Positions 15,564 through 23,663 of a stretch of 34,287 nt of DNA are shown piece after piece (position 1 is the stretch's first letter; each line of letters opens with the position of its first letter). The stretch is from Candidatus Daviesbacteria bacterium. Lineage in GTDB: Bacteria; Patescibacteriota; Microgenomatia; Daviesbacterales; UBA10151. Under the pieces are notes generated by a model, which searched no databases, had not been told where the DNA came from, and saw nothing but the letters and a program-made list of their open reading frames with translations. The position numbers and the translations under genes were made by a program. The DNA is taken from the NCBI GenBank assembly GCA_016183305.1, contig JACPEW010000004.1, positions 1 to 34,287 of the forward strand, given 5' to 3'.

Positions 15564-15842
15564 TTATTTTAAAGAATCTAAATATTTATCCATCTCTTCA
15601 CCACTGGAAAATGCAGGGGAAAGATTCCTCCCGTGTTTGATATCACCCTCTACCTCATCAAGCATTTTTTCCAGTTCAGGAGTCATCTGAGGAATATCAG
15701 AAAAAATTACTTCCCTAGTCCTAATAAAATTCCGGAGGGCTGCATTAATCACATCAGATAAGGTTAACCCCAAATCCTTAGCAGCTTTTTGAGCATTTTC
15801 TTTAACTTCTTTATCAGCTTTAATATGGATTACTGTTTGCAT
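15564..15842 (-). CDS. RelB/DinJ-type antitoxin
   Basis: 92 residues from the ATG at 15842. An N-terminal ribbon-helix-helix (TVIHIKADKEVKENAQKAAKDLGLTLSDVINAALRNF) typical of RelB/DinJ antitoxins binds DNA and represses the operon, and the acidic C-terminal half (MTPELEKMLDEVEGDIKHG) would wrap the toxin. A TTG at 15851 could add three residues, but it touches the -10 box, so it is excluded. Transcription from the promoter at 15852-15880 would begin almost at the ATG, giving a leaderless message. Confidence 0.9.
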   Translation of the reverse strand: MQTVIHIKADKEVKENAQKAAKDLGLTLSDVINAALRNFIRTREVIFSDIPQMTPELEKMLDEVEGDIKHGRNLSPAFSSGEEMDKYLDSLK

Positions 15843-15851
15843 ATTAACCAA

Positions 15852-15880
15852 AGTATATACAATAGTTACAAAGTTGTCAA
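15852..15880 (-). promoter_or_regulatory. Promoter of the toxin-antitoxin-tgt operon
   Basis: TTGACA (15880-15875), 17-bp spacer, TATACT (15857-15852): the best consensus promoter in the window. The -10 ends 9 nt before the antitoxin ATG. Confidence 0.75.
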
Positions 15881-15983
15881 GCTATATCTGATTTTCAATC
15901 AGTTTCAGACAGCCAAAAAGGCTTAAAGTTATATAATCAGGTTTTTGTTCTTCAGTTTCAGGTTCTTCTGAAGCAAATTTACC

Positions 15984-16226
15984 TTATTTAACCCAAACTG
16001 TAGTTGCTCCCAGTTTATTACCAATCTCAAGCTCAGACCTCACTCTGTCTCTAATCAATAAAGTGTGTTTAGTAGGTTTAGTTAGATATTTGGCAAATGT
16101 GTTTGGATCCTTTCCTCCTTCTGCAAAAACAATTTCCTTAAAATATTTACTTACCCCTAATCTGTTTACCTCTCTCTGCATATCCTCTCCTCCTTTGCCT
16201 ATTAATACCAGCGGACTAGTATATAG
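15984..16226 (-). pseudogene. HAD-family hydrolase remnant (C-terminal part)
   Basis: The frame opens after a stop at 16227-16229 and reads SPLVLIGKGGEDMQREVNRL, then LGVSKYFKEIVFAEGGKDP and the HAD motif IV-like HTLLIRDRVRSELEIGNKLGATTVWV. This corresponds to the second half of a HAD phosphatase; the N-terminal DxD nucleophile motif is absent upstream. A strong Shine-Dalgarno-like GGAGGAG precedes the ATG at 16181, so a 65-residue piece could be translated, but it would lack the catalytic aspartates. Most likely a relic. Confidence 0.7.
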
Positions 16227-16233
16227 TTATCCC

Positions 16234-16257
16234 GTTAAAGTGAGTACTCACTTTAAC
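16234..16257. repeat. 24-bp perfect palindrome at the antiporter stop codon
   Basis: GTTAAAGTGAGT joined to its exact complement ACTCACTTTAAC with no loop. It contains the stop codon of the antiporter gene (16253-16255). No T-tract follows on either strand, so it is not a standard terminator; an operator for a dimeric regulator is possible. Confidence 0.7.
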
Positions 16258-17956
16258 CCCAGGCCAGGGTTTTGCGGGAGAGTTTTTCTAGCTCAATCCT
16301 TGGTCTGTCTTTGAAATAATTACTATCATTTATGTGGTCTTTTAGTAACTGAAGCAATAAATCCCCTGCTACTACTTCAGGCAAAATTACAAAATCTGCC
16401 CCTGCTTTATATAAGCTTTGGGCATCTTTAATCCCTTCTGCTCTAACTATCACCCTAATATTAGCTTTCCTAAACTTTAAATCCTCCAGCAAAGTTTTAT
16501 TATCCTCAACATCCTGGGCAGTAGAAATAATTAGTCTAGCTCTATCTAAATTTAGAATATCCAAAACTTCAGGGTCCCCCATATCCCCATAAATTACCTG
16601 GATTCCTTCTGCTAAAAGTATCTCTACCTGATGAGGGTTAAAATCTAACACTACTAATGGTTGTTTTTCTGCTTTTAAAAACCGAACTATCTCTCCTCCT
16701 ACTCTGTGAGCTCCTATAAGTACTACATGATTTTCTAATTCTGCAGGTTTAATACTGTTATAGCGGTTTAAATTTTTCCTCTCAAAAAATCCTATCCATT
16801 TGGTGATTAATCTATAAATCTCATTAGACTTGGAGATAGTCACAGAAGAAATAATCAGTGATAAAGTCCCGCTTGAGGCAATTACAGTTAAAGCTTCCTG
16901 GCTCACCAATCCCTGGTTTAAACCTACTAACAAGATAATCAAAGAAAATTCTGAGATATGGGATAAGGTAATAGCTGTATGAAACATAGTATGTTTCCTA
17001 AAACCAAAAGTACCAAGCAGTAAAGTAAAAATAAGAGGTTTTGCTAAAACTGCATAAATTGTAAATATTAAAATTGGCGGAATAAGTTGGGTAATGTGGG
17101 TAAAATTAACTTTAGTGCCAAGATAGACAAAAAACAAAGCCACAAAAAAATCTCTGATTGGCTTAACTTTACCCTGAATTTGATAGTGGTATGGAGATGA
17201 GGCTAAAGCCACCCCTGCTAAAAAAGCTCCTATAACTACAGAGAACCCCATTAATATTGATGCTGAGATAAAAATAAAACACCAAGCTAATGCTGTTAAA
17301 AACAATAATTCTGCAGACTCAGATACTGCTTTAAATAGAGCTCCTAAGATATAGTGGTTTAAAATAAGCGAGATGCTAAGTAAAACCAAAACCTTTCCCA
17401 TAAAAGCCAAAATCGGCAAAGCTTGGGTTAAACCAGTACCCAACATAGAAGTAGTTGAAGTTAAACCCAGTAAAATTATTACTGCCAGTAAATCCTCTAA
17501 AAGCAGTATTCCTACAGACAACTTCCCATATAAAGACCTTATATCTTTTTTTTCCAGCAATAGTTTAATTACCACAATAGTTGAGGAAAAAGATAAACCT
17601 ATTCCTAAATAAATAGACTCTGCTAAAGTAAACCCAAAGCTTTGGGCAATAAAAGTACCTAAAACAGAAGTAATAAAAATTTGTAATATACCTGCTGCCA
17701 GAATTGGCCTGCCCAAGCTTCTGATTTCTCTTAAATCTAATTCCATCCCAACTAAAAACAAAAGTAGAGCAATCCCAATCTCTGGCAAGAAAGATAAAGC
17801 TGCAGAAGTATGCACATCAAAAACCCCGACCAGGGCAATTAATAATCCACCTACTAAATAAGCAATAAGGAGAGGTAATTTCAGTTTATAAGTAATAAAA
17901 CCTAAAACAGAAGACAAACCTAAAATTATAGCAAGCTGTATAAAAATATTATCCAT
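16253..17956 (-). CDS. KefB-type cation/proton antiporter with RCK N-domain
   Basis: 567 residues. Residues 1-380 form about 12 helices of the CPA2 (Na+/H+ exchanger) family with LPLLIAYLVGGLLIALVG, LLLFLVGMELDLREI and SFSSTIVVIKLLLEKKD. Residues about 405-525 are a TrkA-N/RCK nucleotide-binding domain (HVVLIGAHRVGGEIVRFL, a Rossmann G-x-x-x-G variant, then PLVVLDFNPHQVEILLAEGIQVIYGDMGDPEVL), which senses NAD(H). It is probably a K+(Na+)/H+ antiporter for pH or ion control. The C-terminus ends inside the 24-bp palindrome. Confidence 0.93.
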   Translation of the reverse strand: MDNIFIQLAIILGLSSVLGFITYKLKLPLLIAYLVGGLLIALVGVFDVHTSAALSFLPEIGIALLLFLVGMELDLREIRSLGRPILAAGILQIFITSVLGTFIAQSFGFTLAESIYLGIGLSFSSTIVVIKLLLEKKDIRSLYGKLSVGILLLEDLLAVIILLGLTSTTSMLGTGLTQALPILAFMGKVLVLLSISLILNHYILGALFKAVSESAELLFLTALAWCFIFISASILMGFSVVIGAFLAGVALASSPYHYQIQGKVKPIRDFFVALFFVYLGTKVNFTHITQLIPPILIFTIYAVLAKPLIFTLLLGTFGFRKHTMFHTAITLSHISEFSLIILLVGLNQGLVSQEALTVIASSGTLSLIISSVTISKSNEIYRLITKWIGFFERKNLNRYNSIKPAELENHVVLIGAHRVGGEIVRFLKAEKQPLVVLDFNPHQVEILLAEGIQVIYGDMGDPEVLDILNLDRARLIISTAQDVEDNKTLLEDLKFRKANIRVIVRAEGIKDAQSLYKAGADFVILPEVVAGDLLLQLLKDHINDSNYFKDRPRIELEKLSRKTLAWG

Positions 17957-17965
17957 AATCCCCTC

Positions 17966-18039
17966 TTGTCATTCCGAGTGAAACGAGAAATCTTAAGATT
18001 AAATAATCTAGAGATTCTTCACTTTGTTCAGGATGACAA
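17966..18039. repeat. Dispersed palindromic element of the GTCATTCC...GGATGAC type
   Basis: Imperfect inverted repeat with outer arms TTGTCATTCC and GGATGACAA, and inner blocks CGAGTGAAACGAGAAATCT and AGATTCTTCACTTTG. The centre is AT-rich. It fills the gap between rluA-type and antiporter genes, and its end supplies the last two codons and stop (18028-18030) of the pseudouridine synthase. Such bacterial interspersed palindromes are often called REP/MITE-like; related ones lie at 20611-20660 and 28858-28943. Confidence 0.8.
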
Positions 18040-18792
18040 ATAACTAAGTGCTTTTTTTAAATCTTCTGGCAATCCGCTCTCAAATTCCATCCATTCCCCT
18101 GATTTAGGATGTTTAAAACTAATCTTGGCTGCATGCAAAAATTGCCTAGGACACCACCTTTTATCTAATCTGTATGTTTTACGCCCGGCATACCTCTCAT
18201 CAGCCACTACTGGATTACCAATATATTTTAAATGTACCCTAATTTGATGAGTCCGTCCAGTCTTTGGCTTGCACCTTAAAAAAGTGAACAGGTTATAGTG
18301 AGTGGTGGACAGTTTCTTAAACTGAATTTTATTAAAACCAAAAAAGACTTCCTGTAACCTGTCACCTGTAAACTGTAACCTTTCCAGGGGTTCATACTCA
18401 GTTACTGCTTCCCTGGCCTCCTCACCCTCCATTACTATAAACTTTTCCCTATTCTCTGGATTCCTGGCAATTGCAGCGTCAATTATCCCTCCCTCTGTAA
18501 TAAACCCATGAGCTAAAGCCAAATATTCTTTTCTTACTACCCTCTCCTTAAACTGAGATTGTAAATTCTCCAAAGCATCTTGCGTTTTGGCTGCTAAAAT
18601 CAAACCTGAAGTATCTTTGTCTAACCTATGAACTATTCCGCCTCTTAAAAGTTTAATACCAAAATCCTTTTGCAAAATATCTGCTAAAGTTTTACTCTTT
18701 ACTGTTTCTGCTGGATCTACCACTAAACCAGCAGGTTTGTCTAAAACCAGGAGAGAATCATCTTCATAAATAACACTAATTAGGTTTGTCAT
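18028..18792 (-). CDS. RluA-family pseudouridine synthase
   Basis: Isomerises uridine in rRNA or tRNA. No S4 domain; the catalytic domain begins at once (VIYEDDSLLVLDKPAGLVV). The catalytic Asp lies in GIVHRLDKDTSGLIL, and the later motifs KEYLALAHG and KTGRTHQIRVHLKYIGNPVVADERY are intact. Between YEPLERL and CKPKTGRTHQ is an extra segment of about 30 residues, encoded in part by the tandem repeat at 18351-18381. The ATG at 18792 (MTNLISVIYEDD) is preferred to one at 18804. The C-terminal codons and stop come from the palindromic element at 17966-18039. Confidence 0.93.
   Translation of the reverse strand: MTNLISVIYEDDSLLVLDKPAGLVVDPAETVKSKTLADILQKDFGIKLLRGGIVHRLDKDTSGLILAAKTQDALENLQSQFKERVVRKEYLALAHGFITEGGIIDAAIARNPENREKFIVMEGEEAREAVTEYEPLERLQFTGDRLQEVFFGFNKIQFKKLSTTHYNLFTFLRCKPKTGRTHQIRVHLKYIGNPVVADERYAGRKTYRLDKRWCPRQFLHAAKISFKHPKSGEWMEFESGLPEDLKKALSYLSS
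18351..18381. repeat. Tandem repeat inside the pseudouridine synthase gene
   Basis: On the minus strand, variants of an 8-nt unit follow each other: GGTTACAG, TTTACAGG, TGACAGG, TTACAGG. It encodes RLQFTGDRLQEV, an insertion relative to other RluA-type enzymes. The frame is kept. Confidence 0.8.
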
Positions 18793-18831
18793 TGCAGGTC
18801 CCAAAGGGACGTGGATATAACAGCAATAATT

Positions 18832-19233
18832 TCACTGTCCATTATTAGGAGCTTTATTCAAATAACTTTTTACCTCTGTGAGTACCTGATCAGGATTTAA
18901 GGCAGATTTAATCAAAAACCCTTGAGCCCCTAATTCAAAACATTCTTTTATAATTGAATCTTGTCCCAGATTAGTTAAAACAACAGTTGTCAGATTAGGT
19001 GATTTGGGATGATTGACTTTTAAATCCCTAAGTACTTGCGCCCCGTCTTTTTTAGGAAGCATGATATCCAGAAGCAGTAAATCATACTCATTATTTTGAA
19101 GTTTACTAAAACCTATTTCTCCATTGGCTGCTGAGTCTACAAAATATCCTTCTGCCTGTAAAAGCTCTTGGTAAAATTCCCTTAAAAACTGATCATCCTC
19201 TACAATTAAAATTCTTTTCTGCCGGTTATCCAT
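18832..19233 (-). CDS. Single-domain response regulator
   Basis: 133 residues forming only a CheY-like receiver: acidic pocket VEDD (residues 12-14), phospho-acceptor Asp56 in LLLLDIMLPKKDG, the switch Thr in VVLTNLG, and the conserved Lys in FLIKSAL. With no output domain it must signal by protein contact or act in a phosphorelay. It is 17 nt downstream of the histidine kinase and is its obvious partner. Confidence 0.95.
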   Translation of the reverse strand: MDNRQKRILIVEDDQFLREFYQELLQAEGYFVDSAANGEIGFSKLQNNEYDLLLLDIMLPKKDGAQVLRDLKVNHPKSPNLTTVVLTNLGQDSIIKECFELGAQGFLIKSALNPDQVLTEVKSYLNKAPNNGQ

Positions 19234-19250
19234 ACAGTTTCTTTATACCA

Positions 19251-20600
19251 CTAAATAGCTACCGGCTCAAGACCCTTGGCTTCACCTTTAGATGTTACCC
19301 TGTATTTTTCTATATCCTTCAAAAGTTCAGGTGTAGCCACAGACAGAGAAACAGTAAAGGTTGTTCCTTTGCCTGCTCCTTCTGAACGGACCCAAATCTT
19401 GCCATGCATAAGTTCAACCAAATTTTTAGAGATATAAAGACCTAATCCGGTTCCACCTGAGGTGGCTGCTGCTGTATAGGAATTATCTAACCTGGAAAAT
19501 TTATTAAATAATTTACTCATATCCTCTTTGGAAATCCCTACTCCTGTATCTATTACTGAAGTTTCTACTACTTTACCGTCAGTAAAAAAATCAAAAGCAA
19601 TTTTCCCTCCATTAGGAGTAAACTTTAACGAATTACCTACTAAATTAAGAAGTACCTGCCTTAGTTTGTCTGGATCAGCCAATACCTTAGGAATAGATTT
19701 TTCTGCGACTATAAACTGAATAGTCTTTTCTTGAGATTTTGATAAGTAAACCTCATCCATAATATCCCTAGCCAAAGATAAAAGATCTACTGGTTCAGGG
19801 TTGATTTCAATCCTGCCGGATTCAATTCTGGACACATTCAACATATCATTAACTAAATTAATCAAACGCTCAGTTGAAATTAGTATCCTAGTAACATATT
19901 TTTCCAAAGTAGCAGACAAAGGCACATCAGAACGGTGTAAAGCCATCCAAGCATAGGAGCGTATAGCTGTCATTGGTGTTCTTAATTCGTGCGAGGCAAT
20001 TGAGACAAAATCATCCTTAAGCTTATCTAACTGATGCAACCTGGTATTCATTTCATAGACCTGTTGAGTAATCTTAGTTAAAGAACTTTCTGTATCCTGC
20101 AGCCTAAAAGAAAGATCAATTAAACGTGTTAACATTTCACCAAATTCAATTTCCTCTGCAGTTATTTGGTCTGCTGAAGCGCAGCGGGCCAGCACTAAAA
20201 GACCTCTCAGCTCCCGGACATGTTGTATTGGTAGAATTAAAAGCGAGTGAATACTAGACAACTGTGGATAAGCAGGATTAATAAAATAAGCTACATCAGA
20301 CACTATTGCTGCTTCTCCATACATTACCTTCATCTCCCATTCACTGCCTTTTTGAAATAAGTTTTCTGTTTTAGTTACCTCTCCGACAGTATTATGGTCT
20401 GTATCTATAGAAAAGGTCTGTTTTTCCTTCCCAGAAAAATCAGTAAATATGGCAGACAAAAAAATATACGGATAACCTACTAAAGTTAGCTCTGTTAAAG
20501 CTTTAGGCAGTAAATGTTCTAATATTTTAGTGCTGTCTTTTATATCTAAAACTGTTTGCTGGAGTTTTAAAAAAGCAACTAATTTTTCTTCTGATACCAT
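19251..20600 (-). CDS. Soluble GAF-domain sensor histidine kinase
   Basis: 449 residues, no transmembrane segment. Residues about 10-170 form a GAF-like sensor domain (GEVTKTENLFQKGSEWE, HSLLILPIQHVRELRGLLVLAR). A short coiled coil (170-195) leads to the HisKA box SIASHELRTPMTAIR with His204. The ATPase domain has the N-box NLVGNSLKFTPNGG, G1 DTGVGIS, the F-box FNKFSRLDN and G2 GGTGLGLYISK. It probably phosphorylates the adjacent receiver. The GAF ligand is unknown. AAGGAT lies 8 nt before the ATG. Confidence 0.95.
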   Translation of the reverse strand: MVSEEKLVAFLKLQQTVLDIKDSTKILEHLLPKALTELTLVGYPYIFLSAIFTDFSGKEKQTFSIDTDHNTVGEVTKTENLFQKGSEWEMKVMYGEAAIVSDVAYFINPAYPQLSSIHSLLILPIQHVRELRGLLVLARCASADQITAEEIEFGEMLTRLIDLSFRLQDTESSLTKITQQVYEMNTRLHQLDKLKDDFVSIASHELRTPMTAIRSYAWMALHRSDVPLSATLEKYVTRILISTERLINLVNDMLNVSRIESGRIEINPEPVDLLSLARDIMDEVYLSKSQEKTIQFIVAEKSIPKVLADPDKLRQVLLNLVGNSLKFTPNGGKIAFDFFTDGKVVETSVIDTGVGISKEDMSKLFNKFSRLDNSYTAAATSGGTGLGLYISKNLVELMHGKIWVRSEGAGKGTTFTVSLSVATPELLKDIEKYRVTSKGEAKGLEPVAI

Positions 20601-20610
20601 GAAGTTATCC

Positions 20611-20660
20611 TTCTGTCATTCCTGCGAAAGCAGGAATCTATCGCTAAGCGACAAGCTTTG
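20611..20660. repeat. Palindromic repeat in the histidine kinase leader
   Basis: TTCTGTCATT, then a perfect stem-loop TTCCTGC-GAAA-GCAGGAA (20619-20636) and a second small one, TCGCT-A-AGCGA (20641-20651). It resembles the widespread TGTCATTCCTGCGAAAGCAGGAATC repeat family and lies between the small 92-residue gene and the kinase gene. Confidence 0.75.
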
Positions 20661-20687
20661 CTTATATAAATAATAACAGATTCTATG

Positions 20688-20966
20688 TTAATTTTTAAGA
20701 ATATCTGGAACTTCAGTAGGATTAATCTTACCTGCTATAGAAGAAAAAGCTTCTTTGCATACCTCTATTGAAGCCCTGCCAAAAAGCTTGGCATATTGGT
20801 TAACTAAATTATTTAATACTTCTTTTTTATTTCCGGTGATTTTAACATCATCTGCTCCCCCAACCTGCAGTCCAGTCACCTTATTGGCCTGGTCTATTGC
20901 AACCGGACCAATAATTGACTGTTGTTCCTTAATTATCCGGCTAATCGCCTCAACATAAGGATCCAT
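20688..20966 (-). CDS. Small soluble protein in the two-component cluster
   Basis: 92 residues, predicted mostly helical with one short beta-hairpin (VGGADDVKITGN). The N-terminal half (AISRIIKEQQSIIGPVAIDQANKVTGL) and the C-terminal half (LNNLVNQYAKLFGRASIEVCKEAFSSI) look like helices of a compact regulatory domain. I do not recognise the family. It is placed 12 nt after the 8-TM gene and upstream of the kinase, so it may be an adaptor or ligand-binding partner in that signalling unit; this is inference from position. Confidence 0.7.
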   Translation of the reverse strand: MDPYVEAISRIIKEQQSIIGPVAIDQANKVTGLQVGGADDVKITGNKKEVLNNLVNQYAKLFGRASIEVCKEAFSSIAGKINPTEVPDILKN

Positions 20967-20978
20967 AAAAAACCTTAA

Positions 20979-21788
20979 CTAATTCAGTTTATCTAAAACT
21001 GTTCTAAATTGTATCAATCCTAGTGTCATAACAAAATAAGCTAGAAAATAAATATAGTCACCATATCCTCCATTAACCCATGTACCCTGGCTATTCTGGT
21101 ACAAGAAATTAAAATCTGCCAAATATTGCATTACAAAAGCACCTATTAAAAGCAGTATCCTACTTTTCATTACTCCTCCTAATAATTTTCTGGACAGAAA
21201 ATAAGCTAAAATTGCAACTGATATATAAAACGCTTCTCCAAAAGGATAACCAAAATCAAGAAAAACTTTTAGAGGATCACTAAAATCAAACTCATAGCCT
21301 TTCAAAAAAAGCAGATAAGAAATCATCAGCATTGAAACCGGTACAACTACTATTTGTAATTTATTTGTAATCGTATTTAAGGAAAATTTTGATCCAGCAG
21401 CCTTAGCTAAGTATGCCATACCAAAAATATAGAATGGAATACTGCCAAAAAACCCCACATCTGCTAACGAAGGATAAGGAATTTCTATCTTGAGAAAAAT
21501 ATTATAGTAGCTGAATACTAACTGACCAAATTCTTGTGCTAAAAGTCCTAGCGAAAAAAAAATAATAGCCCTGCCAATTGCCGAAGAAAACCCTCCCCAC
21601 TTTTTTGAGATTATTAAACCCCAACTTCCGCCCCATAAACAAATCAAACCATATGTCGCAGCAAAAAGATAATTCTGGAAAGTTTCTTTAGAACCTGGTA
21701 AAAAAATTGTTAACCACCAAATTGTCATAAAGACAAAAAAAACTGTGGCTATCTTAGCTGACCATTCTTTATTTAGAGTTTTCAGCAT
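20979..21788 (-). CDS. Eight-helix membrane protein, possible sensor module
   Basis: 269 residues with about eight transmembrane helices and no soluble domain. The patterns YPSLADVGFFGSIPFYIFG and DFGYPFGEAFYISVAILAYFL recall the N-terminal membrane domains of some archaeal and bacterial sensor kinases, but here the domain is a separate protein. It leads a minus-strand cluster with a small protein, a soluble kinase and a receiver. Transcription from 21823-21795 would start at or next to the ATG. Confidence 0.75.
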   Translation of the reverse strand: MLKTLNKEWSAKIATVFFVFMTIWWLTIFLPGSKETFQNYLFAATYGLICLWGGSWGLIISKKWGGFSSAIGRAIIFFSLGLLAQEFGQLVFSYYNIFLKIEIPYPSLADVGFFGSIPFYIFGMAYLAKAAGSKFSLNTITNKLQIVVVPVSMLMISYLLFLKGYEFDFSDPLKVFLDFGYPFGEAFYISVAILAYFLSRKLLGGVMKSRILLLIGAFVMQYLADFNFLYQNSQGTWVNGGYGDYIYFLAYFVMTLGLIQFRTVLDKLN

Positions 21789-21794
21789 AATTTC

Positions 21795-21846
21795 AGTAAA
21801 GCATTACTAGCATTCAATGTCAACTCCTGTTTTGAGGGTGTATAAT
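21795..21846. promoter_or_regulatory. Divergent promoters for the 8-TM gene and the DUF2156 gene
   Basis: Minus: TTGACA (21823-21818), 17-bp spacer, TTTACT (21800-21795), 6 nt before the ATG at 21788. Plus: TATAAT (21841-21846), 9 nt before the ATG at 21856; its -35 region falls on the same six bases as the minus -35 and does not match consensus. Confidence 0.6.
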
Positions 21847-21855
21847 CGATTTTAA

Positions 21856-22770
21856 ATGATTCCAGTGTTCCCAAAATTTATCAAGCTATCCTTTGAACAC
21901 AAACCTCATGTAGAAAAACATGTACTAAAACACCCTCCTTACTCAGATTTTAACTTTACTTCTTTAATAAGTTGGGGTGGCGAGGAAACTTATTTATCTG
22001 AACTTAATAGTAATTTAGTTATCAGGCTTAGAGATTATTTAACCAATGAACCTTTTTATACCTTTATAGGCATAAACCTGGTGAATCAAACAATTAAGAC
22101 TCTTCTTTATGAATCTAAAAAAAATGGCCTTCATCCTAAACTAAAATTAATCCCAGAGGCAGTCCTCAAAGCAGATCCTCAAATACTTCACCAATTCGAA
22201 ATACAAGAAGATAGGGATAATTTTGACTATATTTATTTATTAGAAGAAGCAAAAGATTTTAAAGGTAACCAGCATCGGGATAAAAGAAATTTCATTAACA
22301 GATTTAAAAGGCTTTACCAGTCTTCTCATCAATTACTTGATATAGCTAACCCTCAAATTCGAACTGAAATGCTAAATCTTTTCTATCATTGGCAAAAACT
22401 TAAAGACAGAACTGATAAAGAGGTGGAAAATGAATTATTTGCTATCAAAAAGGTGCTTCAGCTTGGGAAACGTTTAAATCTTATTTGTATCGGTATTTAT
22501 ATAGAGAAAAAGTTAGTTGCTTTCTCAATTAATGAAATACTAACAGATGGGTATACTATGAATTTGTTTGAAAAAGCTGATACTAATTATCAAGGTATTT
22601 TCCCCTATTTAAGAAGCATCACAGCAAGATATTTAATAGATTTAGACGGTCAACTCCTCAGTCACGAACAAGATTTAGGAATAGAAGGACTAAGAAAATC
22701 TAAAATGTCTTATGGGCCAAAGTTTTTCCTAAAAAAATATACCATCTCCCACAAAACATCATCAGCTTAG
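21856..22770 (+). CDS. DUF2156 / phosphatidylglycerol lysyltransferase C-terminal-like protein
   Basis: 304 residues, soluble, two GNAT-like halves. The features YIYLLEEAKDFKGNQHRDKRNFINRF, FYHWQKL, ICIGIYIEKKLVAFSINEI and MNLFEKADTNYQGIFPYLRSITARYL match the DUF2156 family. Its best-known members (MprF C-terminal domain) move lysine or alanine from aminoacyl-tRNA to phosphatidylglycerol. There is no membrane flippase part here, so the substrate is uncertain. Its 3' end overlaps the convergent EamA gene by 9 bp. Confidence 0.85.
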   Translation: MIPVFPKFIKLSFEHKPHVEKHVLKHPPYSDFNFTSLISWGGEETYLSELNSNLVIRLRDYLTNEPFYTFIGINLVNQTIKTLLYESKKNGLHPKLKLIPEAVLKADPQILHQFEIQEDRDNFDYIYLLEEAKDFKGNQHRDKRNFINRFKRLYQSSHQLLDIANPQIRTEMLNLFYHWQKLKDRTDKEVENELFAIKKVLQLGKRLNLICIGIYIEKKLVAFSINEILTDGYTMNLFEKADTNYQGIFPYLRSITARYLIDLDGQLLSHEQDLGIEGLRKSKMSYGPKFFLKKYTISHKTSSA

Positions 22771-23658
22771 CAACCAAATTCCCAAAAAAGCAATAAAGGC
22801 TAAAATAAAAATCCTAATCAAACCTTTTTTGCTAATATCCTCCTTAAAGACTCTTGGAACAATTAAGGTCAAAATAAATCCATACAAAATTCCATAAAAT
22901 ACCTGTGTTCCTTCTAATACACTTACTATTGAAGCTGATCCTAAAGTGATTGCCAGGTATGTAAATAATTTTGCTCCCACATAAATTGATTCATTAACCA
23001 TCACTGCCCCTAAACCCCAAACAGGAATTTTACTGTTATTAATAGCAAATGCTTTTCTGATAGAAGGAAAAACCATATAAAGTATCGCTCCCCCTAAAAA
23101 TATTCCCCAGCTTTCATAACTAATCATTTGTCCAAAGGTATTGTTTTCTGAAACAAATTTAAATAACACATAAGCTGAAGCTATAAATAAATCACAAATT
23201 AAAACCAGTAAAAATGCCCTGGAAGGTTTTAAGGATTTTTTATCACCTAAAGATGCCATGTTGATTGCTGCAAACAATACTAATAAAAACCCTAGGGCAG
23301 CTTTTAAACTAACTGTTTCTTTTAAAAAAAACATTGATAAAGTTAAAACAAATACCGGGGTCACTTGAAAAAGGATTACAATCTTACTGGTTTGTTCCAG
23401 CAGCAATGCTCTGTAATAAAGGACAAAACCAAAAATAGATAATATACCTGTTAATAACACTAGCACTGTATCTTTTACGCCAAGTACTGGAAAACCGTTC
23501 ACTATCCATAAAATCGTTCCTACAATCAAACCACTTAATGCAGTATAAACAGGCATCCCGCGGTAATCTTTAATAACTTTTTCTAGTAAATATTTATCAA
23601 CAAAATTAATTACTGCATACAAAGCAGGGGCAAGAAGAGCAAAGAATAACCAGTTCAT
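22762..23658 (-). CDS. EamA/DMT-family transporter
   Basis: 298 residues, ten transmembrane helices in two repeated halves typical of the drug/metabolite transporter superfamily. The first EamA half includes FGFVLYYRALLLEQTSKIVILFQVTPVFVLTLSMFFLKETVSLKAALG, with the conserved Pro and FLKE. The second half has VGAKLFTYLAITLGSASIVSVLEGTQVFYGILYGF. The substrate cannot be told. It starts 5 nt after the SpeD-like gene, so polyamine or amino-acid movement is a reasonable guess from context. Confidence 0.9.
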   Translation of the reverse strand: MNWLFFALLAPALYAVINFVDKYLLEKVIKDYRGMPVYTALSGLIVGTILWIVNGFPVLGVKDTVLVLLTGILSIFGFVLYYRALLLEQTSKIVILFQVTPVFVLTLSMFFLKETVSLKAALGFLLVLFAAINMASLGDKKSLKPSRAFLLVLICDLFIASAYVLFKFVSENNTFGQMISYESWGIFLGGAILYMVFPSIRKAFAINNSKIPVWGLGAVMVNESIYVGAKLFTYLAITLGSASIVSVLEGTQVFYGILYGFILTLIVPRVFKEDISKKGLIRIFILAFIAFLGIWLLS

Positions 23659-23663
23659 TTATT

